Positions 8,124-17,168 of a stretch of 64,000 nt of DNA are shown here, piece after piece. The DNA is taken from NCBI RefSeq assembly GCF_025971945.1, contig NZ_JAPDHW010000009.1:1-64000 (forward strand), read 5' to 3'. Under the pieces are notes generated by a model. That model did not search any database and was not told the origin of the DNA. It saw only the letters and a list, made by a program, of their open reading frames with translations. A program made the position numbers and the translations under genes. The stretch is from Chryseobacterium kimseyorum (GTDB lineage: Bacteria; Bacteroidota; Bacteroidia; Flavobacteriales; Weeksellaceae). Numbering within the stretch: position 1 is the stretch's first letter; each line of letters opens with the position of its first letter.

Positions 8124-10247
8124 ATGAAACTTTGTATTGCCGAAAAACCCAGCGTTGCCAGAGATATTGCCAAAGTATTGGGCGCAACCATGCCTAAACA
8201 GGGCTACATGGAAGGAAACGGCTACTGTGTGACTTGGACTTTCGGGCACCTTTGTACGCTCAAAGAACCTCATGACTACGGCCCGCAATATAAATCCTGG
8301 AATTTGTTTTTGCTGCCGATTATTCCCAGCAGTTTCGGGATAAAATTAATTCCCAATAAAGGGGTTGAAAATCAATTTAAAGTTATTGAAAGACTGGTTG
8401 CCGAATGTGATGAAGTCATCAATTGCGGAGATGCCGGGCAGGAGGGAGAACTCATTCAGCGTTGGGTTTTGCAGAAGGCAAAGTGCGACAAACCTGTACA
8501 GCGTTTATGGATTTCTTCATTGACAGAGGAAGCCATTAAAGAAGGTTTTGAAAAATTAAAGCCTGCCGAAGATTACAAAAATCTCTATCTCGCAGGAAAT
8601 GCAAGAGCAATCGGAGATTGGTTATTAGGAATCAATGCGACCCGACTTTTCACTAAAAAATTTGGCGGAAATAAAGCGGTTTTATCCATTGGAAGGGTGC
8701 AGACACCTACTTTGGCGATGCTTGTTCAGCGTCAAAAAGAAATCGATGCTTTTTCTACCGAAGAATATTGGGAACTGAAAACAAAGTACCGTGACGTTAT
8801 TTTCAATGCCGCAATCGATCGTTTAAAAACGTTAGACCGGGCAGAAAAAGGTTTGGAGTATCTGAAGGTCAATCCTTTTGAAATTCTTTCATTCGAAATT
8901 AAAGAAGGAAAAGAAAAAAATCCAAGACTGTTTGATCTGACCGGACTTCAGGTAGAAGCCAATAAAAAATTCGGCTACTCAGCAGACAGCACTTTAAAAT
9001 ATATTCAGAGTCTTTACGAGAAAAAACACGTTACTTATCCGCGTGTTGACACGACCTATCTATCTGAAAGTTTATATCCGAAAATTGGTGGAATTCTTCA
9101 AAGCATGGTCATTTACAAAGAATTGATTTCGCCTTTACTGGAACAGCCGATCCCGAAATCGAAATCGGTTTTCGATGATGCTAAGGTGACGGACCACCAC
9201 GCCATTATTCCGACAGAAATTCCGCCTTCGCAAAATTTGACACGGGAAGAGAAATTGATTTATGATTTAATCGCAAAACGTTTTATCGCTGTTTTTTATC
9301 CTGAATGTAAGATTTCAAATACTTTGGTGGAAGCTCAGGTAGGAACGATTCCTTTTAAAACAAGCGGAAGACAGATTCTTGAACCTGGTTGGAGAGCTGT
9401 TTATGCTAAAGATGCCAAAGAAGAACCGACCGATAAAGATAAAGAGAAGGAGGAAGAACAGACGATTCCTGAGTTTAAAGTAGGGGAATCCGGACCTCAC
9501 GAACCGATGATTCATCAGGGAAAAACATCGCCGCCAAAACCTTATACCGAAGCAACTTTACTTCGAGCCATGGAAACCGCAGGAAAGCAGGTGGATGATG
9601 AAGAGCTTCGAGAAATGATGAAGAATAACGGAATTGGAAGACCTTCGACCCGAGCCAACATCATCGAAACACTTTTCAAAAGAAAATACATCGAGAAAAA
9701 AAGAAAGAATCTTATTGCCACGCAAACCGGAATTCAACTGATTGATACTATTGAAGACGAATTGCTGAAAAGTCCAGAACTGACAGGAGAGTGGGAATTA
9801 AAACTCCGTAAAATTGAAAGTGGTGAATATGAAGCCAACCAGTTCAAGGATGAGTTGATTCAGATGGTGACGGAACTGACCAAAAAAGTAGTGGATGGAA
9901 AAGCCAAAGTCTTCACCTTACATGAGGAAAAAGAAGAAGTAAAAGAGAAGAAAAAACGCGAACCGTCTGTTAAAAAAGAATTGCAGTCCTGGGAAGAAAC
10001 CCAATGCCCGAAATGCAAAGCACACAACCTGATGAAAGGAAAAACCGCAGTCGGATGTTCCGATTTTAAAAACTGCGGCTTTAAAGTATCTTTTGATATT
10101 TTCGGAAAAAAACTTTCAGATAAACAGTTGATGGATTTGGTTTTAAAAGGAAAAACTTCAAAATTAAAAGGGTTTACCAAGCATCCTGAAAGTATCACAG
10201 AGGGAATGGTCTCGCTTTCTCCCGAGTTTTTAACGGTTTTGCAGTAG
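8124..10247 (+). CDS. topB: DNA topoisomerase III
   Basis: 707-residue type IA topoisomerase that relaxes and decatenates DNA by single-strand passage. The Toprim domain begins at residue 1 (CIAEKPSVARDIA) with the acidic motif NCGDAGQEGELIQ near 103. GNARAIGDWLLGINATR and SIGRVQTPTLAML are signature segments, and the active-site Tyr lies in HVTYPRVDTTYL near residue 310. GIGRPSTRANI is present near 510. One C-terminal zinc-ribbon-like CPKC...C...C motif starts near 630. The length is usual for Bacteroidota TopB. It stands alone on the plus strand. Confidence 0.95.
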   Translation: MKLCIAEKPSVARDIAKVLGATMPKQGYMEGNGYCVTWTFGHLCTLKEPHDYGPQYKSWNLFLLPIIPSSFGIKLIPNKGVENQFKVIERLVAECDEVINCGDAGQEGELIQRWVLQKAKCDKPVQRLWISSLTEEAIKEGFEKLKPAEDYKNLYLAGNARAIGDWLLGINATRLFTKKFGGNKAVLSIGRVQTPTLAMLVQRQKEIDAFSTEEYWELKTKYRDVIFNAAIDRLKTLDRAEKGLEYLKVNPFEILSFEIKEGKEKNPRLFDLTGLQVEANKKFGYSADSTLKYIQSLYEKKHVTYPRVDTTYLSESLYPKIGGILQSMVIYKELISPLLEQPIPKSKSVFDDAKVTDHHAIIPTEIPPSQNLTREEKLIYDLIAKRFIAVFYPECKISNTLVEAQVGTIPFKTSGRQILEPGWRAVYAKDAKEEPTDKDKEKEEEQTIPEFKVGESGPHEPMIHQGKTSPPKPYTEATLLRAMETAGKQVDDEELREMMKNNGIGRPSTRANIIETLFKRKYIEKKRKNLIATQTGIQLIDTIEDELLKSPELTGEWELKLRKIESGEYEANQFKDELIQMVTELTKKVVDGKAKVFTLHEEKEEVKEKKKREPSVKKELQSWEETQCPKCKAHNLMKGKTAVGCSDFKNCGFKVSFDIFGKKLSDKQLMDLVLKGKTSKLKGFTKHPESITEGMVSLSPEFLTVLQ

Positions 10248-10362
10248 TAAAGGTTGGACGCTGGAAGTTCACGTAGCCATCAAATCAGACCTTGTCCAAT
10301 AGTGAATCCTTGGTTGCTATAGAAAAATGGCAATCATTAAACATTGAACTTTAAACATCCGT

Positions 10363-11667
10363 CTATTTCAAATAAAGTTTCATCCTCGCTTCATATTCAG
10401 GCTTGGTTTTCAGTAATTTCCAAATCTTTTTATCATCAGGATTACTGATTCTGTAGAAGATAATTTTATCCGCAGAATATTTAAAGTAAGGATGATTTTT
10501 CAGCCATTCTTCGGGTGCATCTACCAAAGTATGCCGTTCAACTTTCGAATTGTCGAGTGGAGCAGTGCTGAGTAATTTCTGTACCAGTTCTTTGTCAATA
10601 TTATAAGTTTCCAAAATCTGTTCTTTGGTCATAAAGCCGCCCAGTTTTTTTCTGAAACCAATCATTGAGCCAGCACTTTTTTCATCTAGTCCAAATTCTA
10701 ACAGCTGTTTGAAAGTGATAGAATTCATATCAACTTTTGAGAAATCGGTTTTTTCCTGTTTAAATTCCGGCTTTCTCTCATCAGAACTTTTTGCCATGGT
10801 AGCGGTATTGAACTTGATAAAAGGTTTTAACTCTTCAAATTTTTCGGCTGAAATCACAAAACAGTTTTTAATATCATCTAATGTTTTAAAGCTTCCTTTT
10901 AGATTTCTATCACGGTAATTGACAATAACGTTTGCCTGTTTTTCAGAAAATCCTAAGTTTATCCAACCGTTCACATCCAATGTGTTTGGGTCAAAAGAAC
11001 TTTGTGGAGTTTTATGTTTTATTAAAATTGACTTTCCTGCATAAGCATTAAAATTGGGCGGAGTTTTTTCAGGTAAAATCAGATAGGGCTCAAGTTTCGC
11101 GTAGTTTTCTTCATTGATGATAAAACATTCTTTAAACTTCTCTTTACTTACAAAACTTCCACCGAGATAATTTTTATATTTTAAAATTGCGGCGGCCTGC
11201 TTTTCAGAAAATCCCATATTTTCCCAATCGTTTTGCGAAAACCGATCCGGATTAAATTTTCTTGTAATGTTTAAAGATTTCTTTTCAAAGGTTTTGAAAC
11301 CTGAATTTCCTTTCGCTTCGGCATTAGTTTCAGGCAGTAAAATAAATGTTTCAAGCTGATTAAATTTGTCTTCCGAAATTGCGTAGCATTTTTTAAACTG
11401 TTCTTTCGAGATAAATTTTCCGCCGACAATCTGCTTATATTTTAAAATCGTTGCTGTCTGTTTTTGTGAAAATCCGAGCTTTTGCCATTGGTTTTCGTCT
11501 AAGTCATTTGGATCAAATTCAGAAAGAGATTCTATGGGTAAACTTTCAGAAATAAAAGTGACTTTAGGAAATGGTTCGTCAGATTTCTCGGTATATTTCT
11601 GAAAGCCCAGAAGAATAAGTAGGAGCAGTCCGAGCACTGCCATCTTTTGGTAATAACTTTTTCTCAT
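10363..11667 (-). CDS. Helix-hairpin-helix repeat protein
   Basis: 434-residue protein with one N-terminal hydrophobic segment (about residues 9-23), then at least four helix-hairpin-helix units. Three share a near-identical pattern: NDLDENQWQKLGFSEKQ, an ATILKYK-like helix, then GGKFISKEQFKKCY. HhH units of this ComEA type bind DNA without sequence preference, and ComEA is a DNA-uptake protein, but here the repeats are tandem and membrane-anchored. Role in DNA uptake or envelope assembly is unproven. No operon partner. Confidence 0.8.
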   Translation of the reverse strand: MRKSYYQKMAVLGLLLLILLGFQKYTEKSDEPFPKVTFISESLPIESLSEFDPNDLDENQWQKLGFSQKQTATILKYKQIVGGKFISKEQFKKCYAISEDKFNQLETFILLPETNAEAKGNSGFKTFEKKSLNITRKFNPDRFSQNDWENMGFSEKQAAAILKYKNYLGGSFVSKEKFKECFIINEENYAKLEPYLILPEKTPPNFNAYAGKSILIKHKTPQSSFDPNTLDVNGWINLGFSEKQANVIVNYRDRNLKGSFKTLDDIKNCFVISAEKFEELKPFIKFNTATMAKSSDERKPEFKQEKTDFSKVDMNSITFKQLLEFGLDEKSAGSMIGFRKKLGGFMTKEQILETYNIDKELVQKLLSTAPLDNSKVERHTLVDAPEEWLKNHPYFKYSADKIIFYRISNPDDKKIWKLLKTKPEYEARMKLYLK

Positions 11668-11959
11668 CTGTTTATTTTATGTTTTCTATGGTGAGATATC
11701 AAGGATTTAAGCAATTTCATCGTCAGATGAAATATCTCAAAAGTGAAATATCTTAGAATAAAGTTAAGAATTTATTTAATTCAAAACTTAATTCAAATAA
11801 AAAATTATTTAAACAAACGTTTGGTAATCAGATGTTTTACCGTAGAATTGGGGTTTTCGAAAAGGGAATTATTTTGAATCTTAGTGAATAATCAAATTAG
11901 AATTTCTGTAGTTGTAAAAATTAAGATTTGATTCTAAGTTAAAATTTTTGAAATGAAAA
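11668..11959. other. Intergenic stretch with a short palindrome
   Basis: ATTTCATC-GTCA-GATGAAAT (11714-11733) is a perfect 8-bp dyad about 50 bp upstream of the HhH gene, next to a direct repeat of GAAATATCT. It may be an operator. Nothing else was seen. Confidence 0.35.
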
Positions 11960-12130
11960 TTAAGACTTTGTTCTTTGTTTACTGATTAACTGTACCATCG
12001 AACCTAGAAAAAGTCCAATCAGTGCACTTCTCAGAAACATATTAAATTTAAAAATAAAACTGATGATGACAAGGCATAATAAAATCCAGGCAATCGATAT
12101 TAAATATTTTTGATTTGTAATTTTAATCAT
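11960..12130 (-). CDS. Small membrane protein downstream of merR
   Basis: 56-codon ORF beginning 14 nt after the merR stop on the same strand. It encodes two hydrophobic stretches (about residues 10-28 and 32-47) and a basic C-terminus ending RTKS. The short spacing suggests co-transcription with the regulator. I do not recognise the family; a regulator plus small membrane protein pair would fit but is speculative. Confidence 0.55.
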   Translation of the reverse strand: MIKITNQKYLISIAWILLCLVIISFIFKFNMFLRSALIGLFLGSMVQLISKQRTKS

Positions 12131-12144
12131 TCGAAAAAAGTATT

Positions 12145-12489
12145 TTACTCGGAATCCTTTTCAACCAGAGAATCCTTTAGTTTCAGCAATTCAGCTTTCA
12201 CAAATTCCAACCGGTCAATTAAGGTCACCGTCTCAGAGATTTTTGAATTGGTCGTCAGCGCGATTCTCGCTCCATCAAGCGTGTAGCCTTTTTCTTTCAC
12301 CAAATGATAGATGATTTTCAGGTTTTTGATGTCTTCAGGTGTGAAATAGCGGTTTCCTTTCTTGTTTTTTTTAGGTTTAATGATAGGGAATTCCTGTTCC
12401 CAATATCTTATCAATGAAGCGTTTACGTCGAATGCTTTGGCAACTTCTCCTATCGAATAATACAGTTTGTCGGGTAAATTTGTCTTCAT
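12145..12489 (-). CDS. MerR family transcriptional regulator
   Basis: 114-residue DNA-binding protein. The winged helix-turn-helix begins at residue 9 (YYSIGEVAKAFDVNASLIRYWEQEF) and is followed by PKKNKKGNRYFTPEDIKNLKIIYHLV, the standard MerR wing and second helix. The C-terminal 45 residues are a short coiled coil for dimerisation. No effector domain or Cys cluster is present, so it belongs to the short MerR form widespread in Flavobacteriia. A good promoter is present upstream. Confidence 0.92.
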   Translation of the reverse strand: MKTNLPDKLYYSIGEVAKAFDVNASLIRYWEQEFPIIKPKKNKKGNRYFTPEDIKNLKIIYHLVKEKGYTLDGARIALTTNSKISETVTLIDRLEFVKAELLKLKDSLVEKDSE

Positions 12490-12509
12490 TTTTGATAATC
12501 CTGAAAATT

Positions 12510-12542
12510 CAAAGATAATTATTTTTTAAACCACTTCGCAAA
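12510..12542 (-). promoter_or_regulatory. Promoter of the merR gene
   Basis: Minus-strand TATCTTTG (12517-12510) with TTTG (12542-12539) 21 nt upstream fits the Bacteroidota promoter consensus. It sits in the divergent region shared with the SMP-30 gene. Confidence 0.72.
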
Positions 12543-12572
12543 TCGTAAATTGTAAACTTTAAATTTAGAAGA

Positions 12573-13463
12573 ATGAAAAATATATTGAATGTTGCTCTTG
12601 TTGGTTTAGTTTTGGCATTTCTCAGTTGCAAATCAACAAAATACGAAGCTATGTTTGAAAACACCGAACCGAAATTAATTTCAGATCAGTTTAAATTTAC
12701 CGAAGGTCCTGCAACCGACAAATCAGGAAATGTATACTTTACCGATCAGCCCAACGATAAAATCTATGTTTGGGACTGGAAGACTGACAAAATCGAACTT
12801 TTTTCAGATAAAACAGGTCGCGCCAACGGAACTTATTTCGACGAAAATGATCGTTTAATAACCTGCTCCGATAACGAAGGTGAAATCTGGAAAATCGGTA
12901 AAGATAAATCAGTAGAAGTTTTATCCAAAGGTTTTGAAGGGAAGAGATTAAACGGTCCTAATGATCTTTGGCTTGATGGAAACGGTGGGATTTATTTTAC
13001 AGATCCTCTGTACGAAAGAGATTATTGGGAAAACTTCAAAGTAGAAATTCCTGAGAAAAATCTGTATTACAGAAATAAAGATGGAAAAATTACAAAGCTT
13101 GAAACTTTCGTTCAACCTAACGGAATTATCGGAAGTATCAGCCAGAAAAAACTTTATGTCTCCGATATTGATGCCGGGAAAACGTATGTTTACGATATTC
13201 TAGGCGACGGAAAATTATCTGAAAAGAAATTATTTTGCGAAATGGGTTCTGACGGAATGACTTTGGATAAAGAAGGAAACATTTATATCACTGGAGATGG
13301 CGTGACCGTTTTTAACAGCAGAGGCGAAAAAGTTCACCACATTAAAATTCCTGAAGACTGGACGGGGAATATAACTTTTGGCGGCGAAAAAAATAATATT
13401 CTGTTTATTACCGCTTCAAAATCGGTGTATACTTTACCGACGAAAACATCTGCACTTAAGTAA
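12573..13463 (+). CDS. SMP-30/gluconolactonase-like lipoprotein
   Basis: 296-residue lipoprotein with a lipobox (LAFLSC, Cys near residue 19) followed by a six-bladed beta-propeller of the SMP-30/gluconolactonase/LRE type. Signature segments are FTEGPATDKSGNVYFTDQP near 43, GPNDLWLDGNGGIYFTDP near 125 and VQPNGIIGS near 180. Family members hydrolyse sugar lactones such as gluconolactone. It would act in the envelope. The gene is divergent from merR, but nothing shows that MerR regulates it. Confidence 0.87.
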   Translation: MKNILNVALVGLVLAFLSCKSTKYEAMFENTEPKLISDQFKFTEGPATDKSGNVYFTDQPNDKIYVWDWKTDKIELFSDKTGRANGTYFDENDRLITCSDNEGEIWKIGKDKSVEVLSKGFEGKRLNGPNDLWLDGNGGIYFTDPLYERDYWENFKVEIPEKNLYYRNKDGKITKLETFVQPNGIIGSISQKKLYVSDIDAGKTYVYDILGDGKLSEKKLFCEMGSDGMTLDKEGNIYITGDGVTVFNSRGEKVHHIKIPEDWTGNITFGGEKNNILFITASKSVYTLPTKTSALK

Positions 13464-13529
13464 GCTGTTTTACCAAAAAATTAGCAAAAGTTTTTTACAT
13501 TGAAATTATAAAGACTTTAGAATTAAAGA

Positions 13530-13562
13530 AAAAAAGAAGGATCTTACGAGTCCTTCTTTTTT
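13530..13562. terminator. Bidirectional terminator
   Basis: AAAAAAGAAGGA (13530-13541) and TCCTTCTTTTTT (13551-13562) form a 12-bp stem with a 9-nt loop between two converging genes. Confidence 0.85.
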
Positions 13563-13622
13563 GATTCTATACCTTAAATAATCACAATGGTATTTCCTTG
13601 TGTGATTCTTTTGATGAAAAAT

Positions 13623-14930
13623 TTAGTACGCCACTTCCATTTTCACTTTCTTACCTTTCAGTTTTTCAGTGCTCAGTTTTTTCAGTAATTCTCTCACTTT
13701 AGTTCTTGAAACCGCCACATAGGATGTCGTGTCTTTCACTTCAATCAGACCTAAATCTTCTTTCTGCAGTTCTCCTTTTTTCAAAAGATACCCAACAATA
13801 TCTACTTTATTTACTTTATCTTTTTTTCCGGCGCTGATGTAAATCGTCTGAAAAGGCGGATTGGCAGGAACTTTCGAAAACTCCTTTACCGATTCTTCAG
13901 GTGTATCTTTTCTGATGAAAGGAAACTTTTCTTCCTCTGTCATTACCAGATAAGCAAATCCTTTGGCGTTCATTCTCGCTGTACGGCCGTTTCGGTGAAT
14001 GAATGCATCTTCTGTCGTTGGTAACTGATAGTGAACAATCGATTCAACTTCAGGAACGTCTAAACCACGCGCAGCCAAATCGGTTGTGATCAAAACTCTG
14101 GCCGTATCATTTCTGAATTTCAGCAAAGCGCGCTCTCTTTCATCCTGCTCCATACCGCCGTGGAAAGTTTCTCTGGCAATTCCTTTATCCAATAGCAAAT
14201 CTGCAATACGGTCTACTGTTTCTCTGTGATTACAGAAAATCAATGTCCTTTTATTTCCTATTTTACAGATTAAGTGGAATAATGTATCAAGTTTTTCCTC
14301 AGAAATTGTCATTACTTTTCTTAACTGAATATCAGGCTTATTTTCACCCAATTTTAAGAAATCGACTGTTTTTTCATCTTTCAGACCTGTAAATTTCGGA
14401 ATCTCGTCCATCGAAGTTGCTGAAGTCAGAATTCTCTGAAAAAGGTTGTACATATTTTCAATGATATATTCCATATCATCATGGAAGCCTAATTCCAAAG
14501 CCTTATCGAATTCGTCTAAAACTAAATTTTTTATGGTTTTTACATCGAGATTTTTATTTCTCATGTGATAGGCAATCCTACCCGGAGTTCCGATTAACAC
14601 TGCCGGAGCTACCTTAAGATTGTTCATTTCAATCTTTTTATCATGACCTCCATAGCAGACTGTTACTTTAAAATCTGTTCCCATCGATTTAAAAACCTGC
14701 TCGATCTGCAAAGCCAGTTCTCTTGCCGGAACCAATATCAAAGCCTGAATTCCTGTAGATTCCTTCTTTAAATTTCTGAGAACTGGAAACAGAAAAGCCA
14801 GTGTTTTCCCCGAACCTGTAGGCGAAAGTAATACAACATCCGTGTTATTTTCCGTAGTTTTGTATGTAGATTTCTGCATCTGATTCATATCCTGAATCTG
14901 CAGTTTTTTGTAAATAGATTCTAATTCCAT
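13623..14930 (-). CDS. DEAD-box RNA helicase, DbpA-like
   Basis: 435-residue ATP-dependent RNA helicase. Motif I is SPTGSGKTLAF near residue 36, Ia VPARELALQ, Ib GTPGR, motif II reads DEFD instead of DEAD (near 139), motif III TSAT, and motif VI HRNGRTAR. The last 70 residues form a DbpA-type RNA-binding domain (VDIVGYLLKKGEL to the C-terminus), which in E. coli DbpA targets 23S rRNA hairpin 92. A ribosome-assembly role is therefore likely. The DEFD and HRNGRTAR changes are conservative variants seen in this subgroup. Confidence 0.9.
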   Translation of the reverse strand: MELESIYKKLQIQDMNQMQKSTYKTTENNTDVVLLSPTGSGKTLAFLFPVLRNLKKESTGIQALILVPARELALQIEQVFKSMGTDFKVTVCYGGHDKKIEMNNLKVAPAVLIGTPGRIAYHMRNKNLDVKTIKNLVLDEFDKALELGFHDDMEYIIENMYNLFQRILTSATSMDEIPKFTGLKDEKTVDFLKLGENKPDIQLRKVMTISEEKLDTLFHLICKIGNKRTLIFCNHRETVDRIADLLLDKGIARETFHGGMEQDERERALLKFRNDTARVLITTDLAARGLDVPEVESIVHYQLPTTEDAFIHRNGRTARMNAKGFAYLVMTEEEKFPFIRKDTPEESVKEFSKVPANPPFQTIYISAGKKDKVNKVDIVGYLLKKGELQKEDLGLIEVKDTTSYVAVSRTKVRELLKKLSTEKLKGKKVKMEVAY

Positions 14931-14993
14931 TTTGCAAAGGTAGGAGATTTTGGATTTATATTGCTGAAGGAATTTCGAGAAGCGATTTTAAAT

Positions 14994-15749
14994 TTACTTT
15001 AACACTGATACTTCGGAGCTAAATCTTCTGTACATAAAAACTCTATCAAAACAAGTTGTAATTTTTTTCGTAATATTTATTTCCTGATAATAACTGTAAA
15101 AATCCCAACCTTCAATGATAAGCAACCATTGCTCATCACAAAATTTATATTTTTTTAAAGAGTTATTTTTTTTTGCTAATATTTTATCTAAATTTTCATC
15201 AGTGAAATCAGGAATGACTCCGAATGTTGACTCCAAATGAGTTGAGTTAGTAATATTATCATTTCTTGTTATAGCAATTGTTGAAATTTCAATGGGGAGT
15301 TTGCGGTAGCCTTGAGCCAGAAGTTGTTTTTTTATTTCATTATTTAAATCACCCCAATCTAATTCCAGATTTTCAAAATGAATTGTTTCATATGAATTTA
15401 AGCTAGCAAACTCTTTAACGCAAAACTTTTTTAGATTCTCAATGACTAATTTTCTGTTATTCTGTTTAAGTTTGATCTTATTATTCAGTGTAATATCAAT
15501 AACAAATTTGAAAGGTAATTCATCTTTGAGTTTTTCTATTACATCATAGTTGAATTTGATTTGTCCCTCTCTACTGCCGATAGACTTCTCATCGTAAACA
15601 GCTTCTGTTATTTCAATTCCAATAATCTTCCCACTTGGCAACTTGTAAATTACGTCAGGAGCATCGCTAAATTCAGCTGTTCCAAACGGCATGTTTTTAA
15701 ATGCTTTTTGGAATAGCTTGAAAATGGATTTTTCTTCGAAAGTATTCAA
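14994..15749 (-). CDS. Hypothetical protein with PD-(D/E)XK-like motif
   Basis: 251-residue protein of unknown family, cytoplasmic, Lys- and Asn-rich. Near the N-terminus APDVIY (Pro-Asp at 31-32) is followed 12 residues later by GKIIGIEITEA (Glu 46, with Thr where a nuclease would have Lys). This pattern resembles the core of PD-(D/E)XK nucleases, but the missing Lys weakens the claim. The base composition is more AT-rich than neighbouring genes, suggesting an accessory gene. No partner gene of restriction or toxin type is adjacent. Confidence 0.6.
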   Translation of the reverse strand: MNTFEEKSIFKLFQKAFKNMPFGTAEFSDAPDVIYKLPSGKIIGIEITEAVYDEKSIGSREGQIKFNYDVIEKLKDELPFKFVIDITLNNKIKLKQNNRKLVIENLKKFCVKEFASLNSYETIHFENLELDWGDLNNEIKKQLLAQGYRKLPIEISTIAITRNDNITNSTHLESTFGVIPDFTDENLDKILAKKNNSLKKYKFCDEQWLLIIEGWDFYSYYQEINITKKITTCFDRVFMYRRFSSEVSVLK

Positions 15750-15924
15750 TTCATTATTGTTTTAAATTATTTGATTTAAAATAAAAGTATTTAATAATTG
15801 CCATTAATCAAAAATACCATCATTGACAAAGATGAAAAATGTAACCTTGAAGCGAATATAAAAAAACAATCTGCATGAATTAAAGATTATTTTAAAGAAC
15901 TTTGTAACCATCAACCATTATCCC

Positions 15925-16347
15925 ATGACTCCCGAGAAAAAACAACTCATGACCGACAGTTTCAACCGCTCAGAAACTTTAAAATTTTACAATGCCGAAC
16001 TTCTTGAAGTAGAAACCGATTTTGTTTCGATTAAAATTCCTAGAATGGAAATGATGACCAGAAGTGCAGGAATGTTCAACGGCGCAATGATTGCCTCGCT
16101 TGTTGATGTTTCTTCCGGTTACTCAGCGGTGAGTCATTATCCTGAAGATGCATATGTTGTAACGGTTGAACTGAAAGTAAATTACCTTCGTCCTGCAATT
16201 GGTGATGCTCTCATTTCAAAAGCTTACGTTGTGAAAGGCGGCAGTAAAATAAGTGTTATAAGAACAGAAATTTATACCGTGAGTGAAGACCGTACATCAG
16301 AAAGTCATGTTGCCACTTCTTTGGTAACGATGATGAAAATTAAATAA
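15925..16347 (+). CDS. PaaI-like hotdog thioesterase
   Basis: 140-residue single hotdog-fold protein. The central helix segment SAGMFNGAMIASLVDVSSGYSAVSHYP (about residues 47-74) with NGA...D matches the PaaI/YigI thioesterase group that hydrolyses acyl-CoA esters. ELKVNYLRPAIGD is the conserved strand after it. The acyl substrate is unknown. Monocistronic. Confidence 0.85.
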   Translation: MTPEKKQLMTDSFNRSETLKFYNAELLEVETDFVSIKIPRMEMMTRSAGMFNGAMIASLVDVSSGYSAVSHYPEDAYVVTVELKVNYLRPAIGDALISKAYVVKGGSKISVIRTEIYTVSEDRTSESHVATSLVTMMKIK

Positions 16348-16446
16348 ATTTAAAATTAGATTGGTTATGAATTTCGAATTCATCGATGTTTGCGAAGACT
16401 TGGAATGACATTTGTTTAAAATAGCATAACCTTAAAAAAATAAATT

Positions 16447-16791
16447 ATGAACTTAATAATTCGACTTTTGATCACGGCAGTAGTTGCTTTTTTACTGACT
16501 AAAATTCTACCGGGGGTAGAATTTGCTGGCTTTGGAACCGCTATTATCTTTGCCGTTGTTTTGGGATTACTCAATCTATTTGTGAAACCTATTCTAAGCC
16601 TTTTCGGTCTGCCTCTTACGATTATCACTTTAGGACTGTTCGCTTTGGTCATTAATGCCGCAATAATTCTGATTGCCGATTATTTTATCGATGGAATGGC
16701 AGTTGATGGATTCTGGTGGGCATTTGTATTCAGTATCTTATTGACTCTTGTGACTTCTTTAGCTAATTCGATGTTTGCAGATAAAGATTAA
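16447..16791 (+). CDS. Phage holin family IV-like membrane protein
   Basis: 114-residue integral membrane protein with four predicted helices and the conserved LGLLNLFVKPILSLFGLPLTIITLGLF stretch (about 38-64). It matches the Mycobacterium 4-TMS phage holin superfamily (PF04020 type), which is chromosomal in most bacteria and not evidence of a prophage. Function is unknown. Confidence 0.88.
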   Translation: MNLIIRLLITAVVAFLLTKILPGVEFAGFGTAIIFAVVLGLLNLFVKPILSLFGLPLTIITLGLFALVINAAIILIADYFIDGMAVDGFWWAFVFSILLTLVTSLANSMFADKD

Positions 16792-16834
16792 AGAATTTTC
16801 TACGTAAACATAGCTTAAGAAATTCAAATAATAC

Positions 16835-16875
16835 AAACAACCCTGCCAGCGTTTTAAACGCTGGCAGGGTTGTTT
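16835..16875. repeat. 17-bp perfect palindrome, terminator-like
   Basis: AAACAACCCTGCCAGCG (16835-16851) and its exact complement (16859-16875) with a 7-nt TTTTAAA loop. It lies 44 bp after the holin-like gene and is GC-rich compared with its surroundings. It can terminate the upstream gene, but its length and perfection also fit an extragenic palindromic repeat. The rest of 16876-17093 shows only a degenerate CTTTGCGTGCTCTGTGTT word also seen at 51401-51420. Confidence 0.65.
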
Positions 16876-17093
16876 CGCTAGTATCACAAAAAAAGAATAA
16901 AATATTTTCAGAAAATTCTTTCAAACCTTATGTAAGCGCTAGCAGTTTAGTGAAACTGATATATTTTTTTTAATAAAAAACTTTGCGTGCTCTGTGTTCA
17001 AATTCCAAAGCATTGATAAAAATTAATTACAGAATCTTACAATTGGAATTAAACTAAACTGATAATTTCCTCGCTCAATTTTATTTTAAATAT

Positions 17094-17101
17094 TAACTTT
17101 G
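17094..17101 (+). promoter_or_regulatory. Putative -7 box for the S9 peptidase
   Basis: TAACTTTG matches TAnnTTTG, 68 bp before the start codon. No clear TTG at -33. Confidence 0.4.
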
Positions 17102-17168
17102 GCATTCTTTGAAATTAATATGAATTGATGAATAAAAAATTCTGAAATTCTTTTAAAATGATTCTTTT

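Noticed and set aside
16447..16791. Prophage lysis gene
   Set aside because: The holin-like family is chromosomal and widespread; no phage genes are near.
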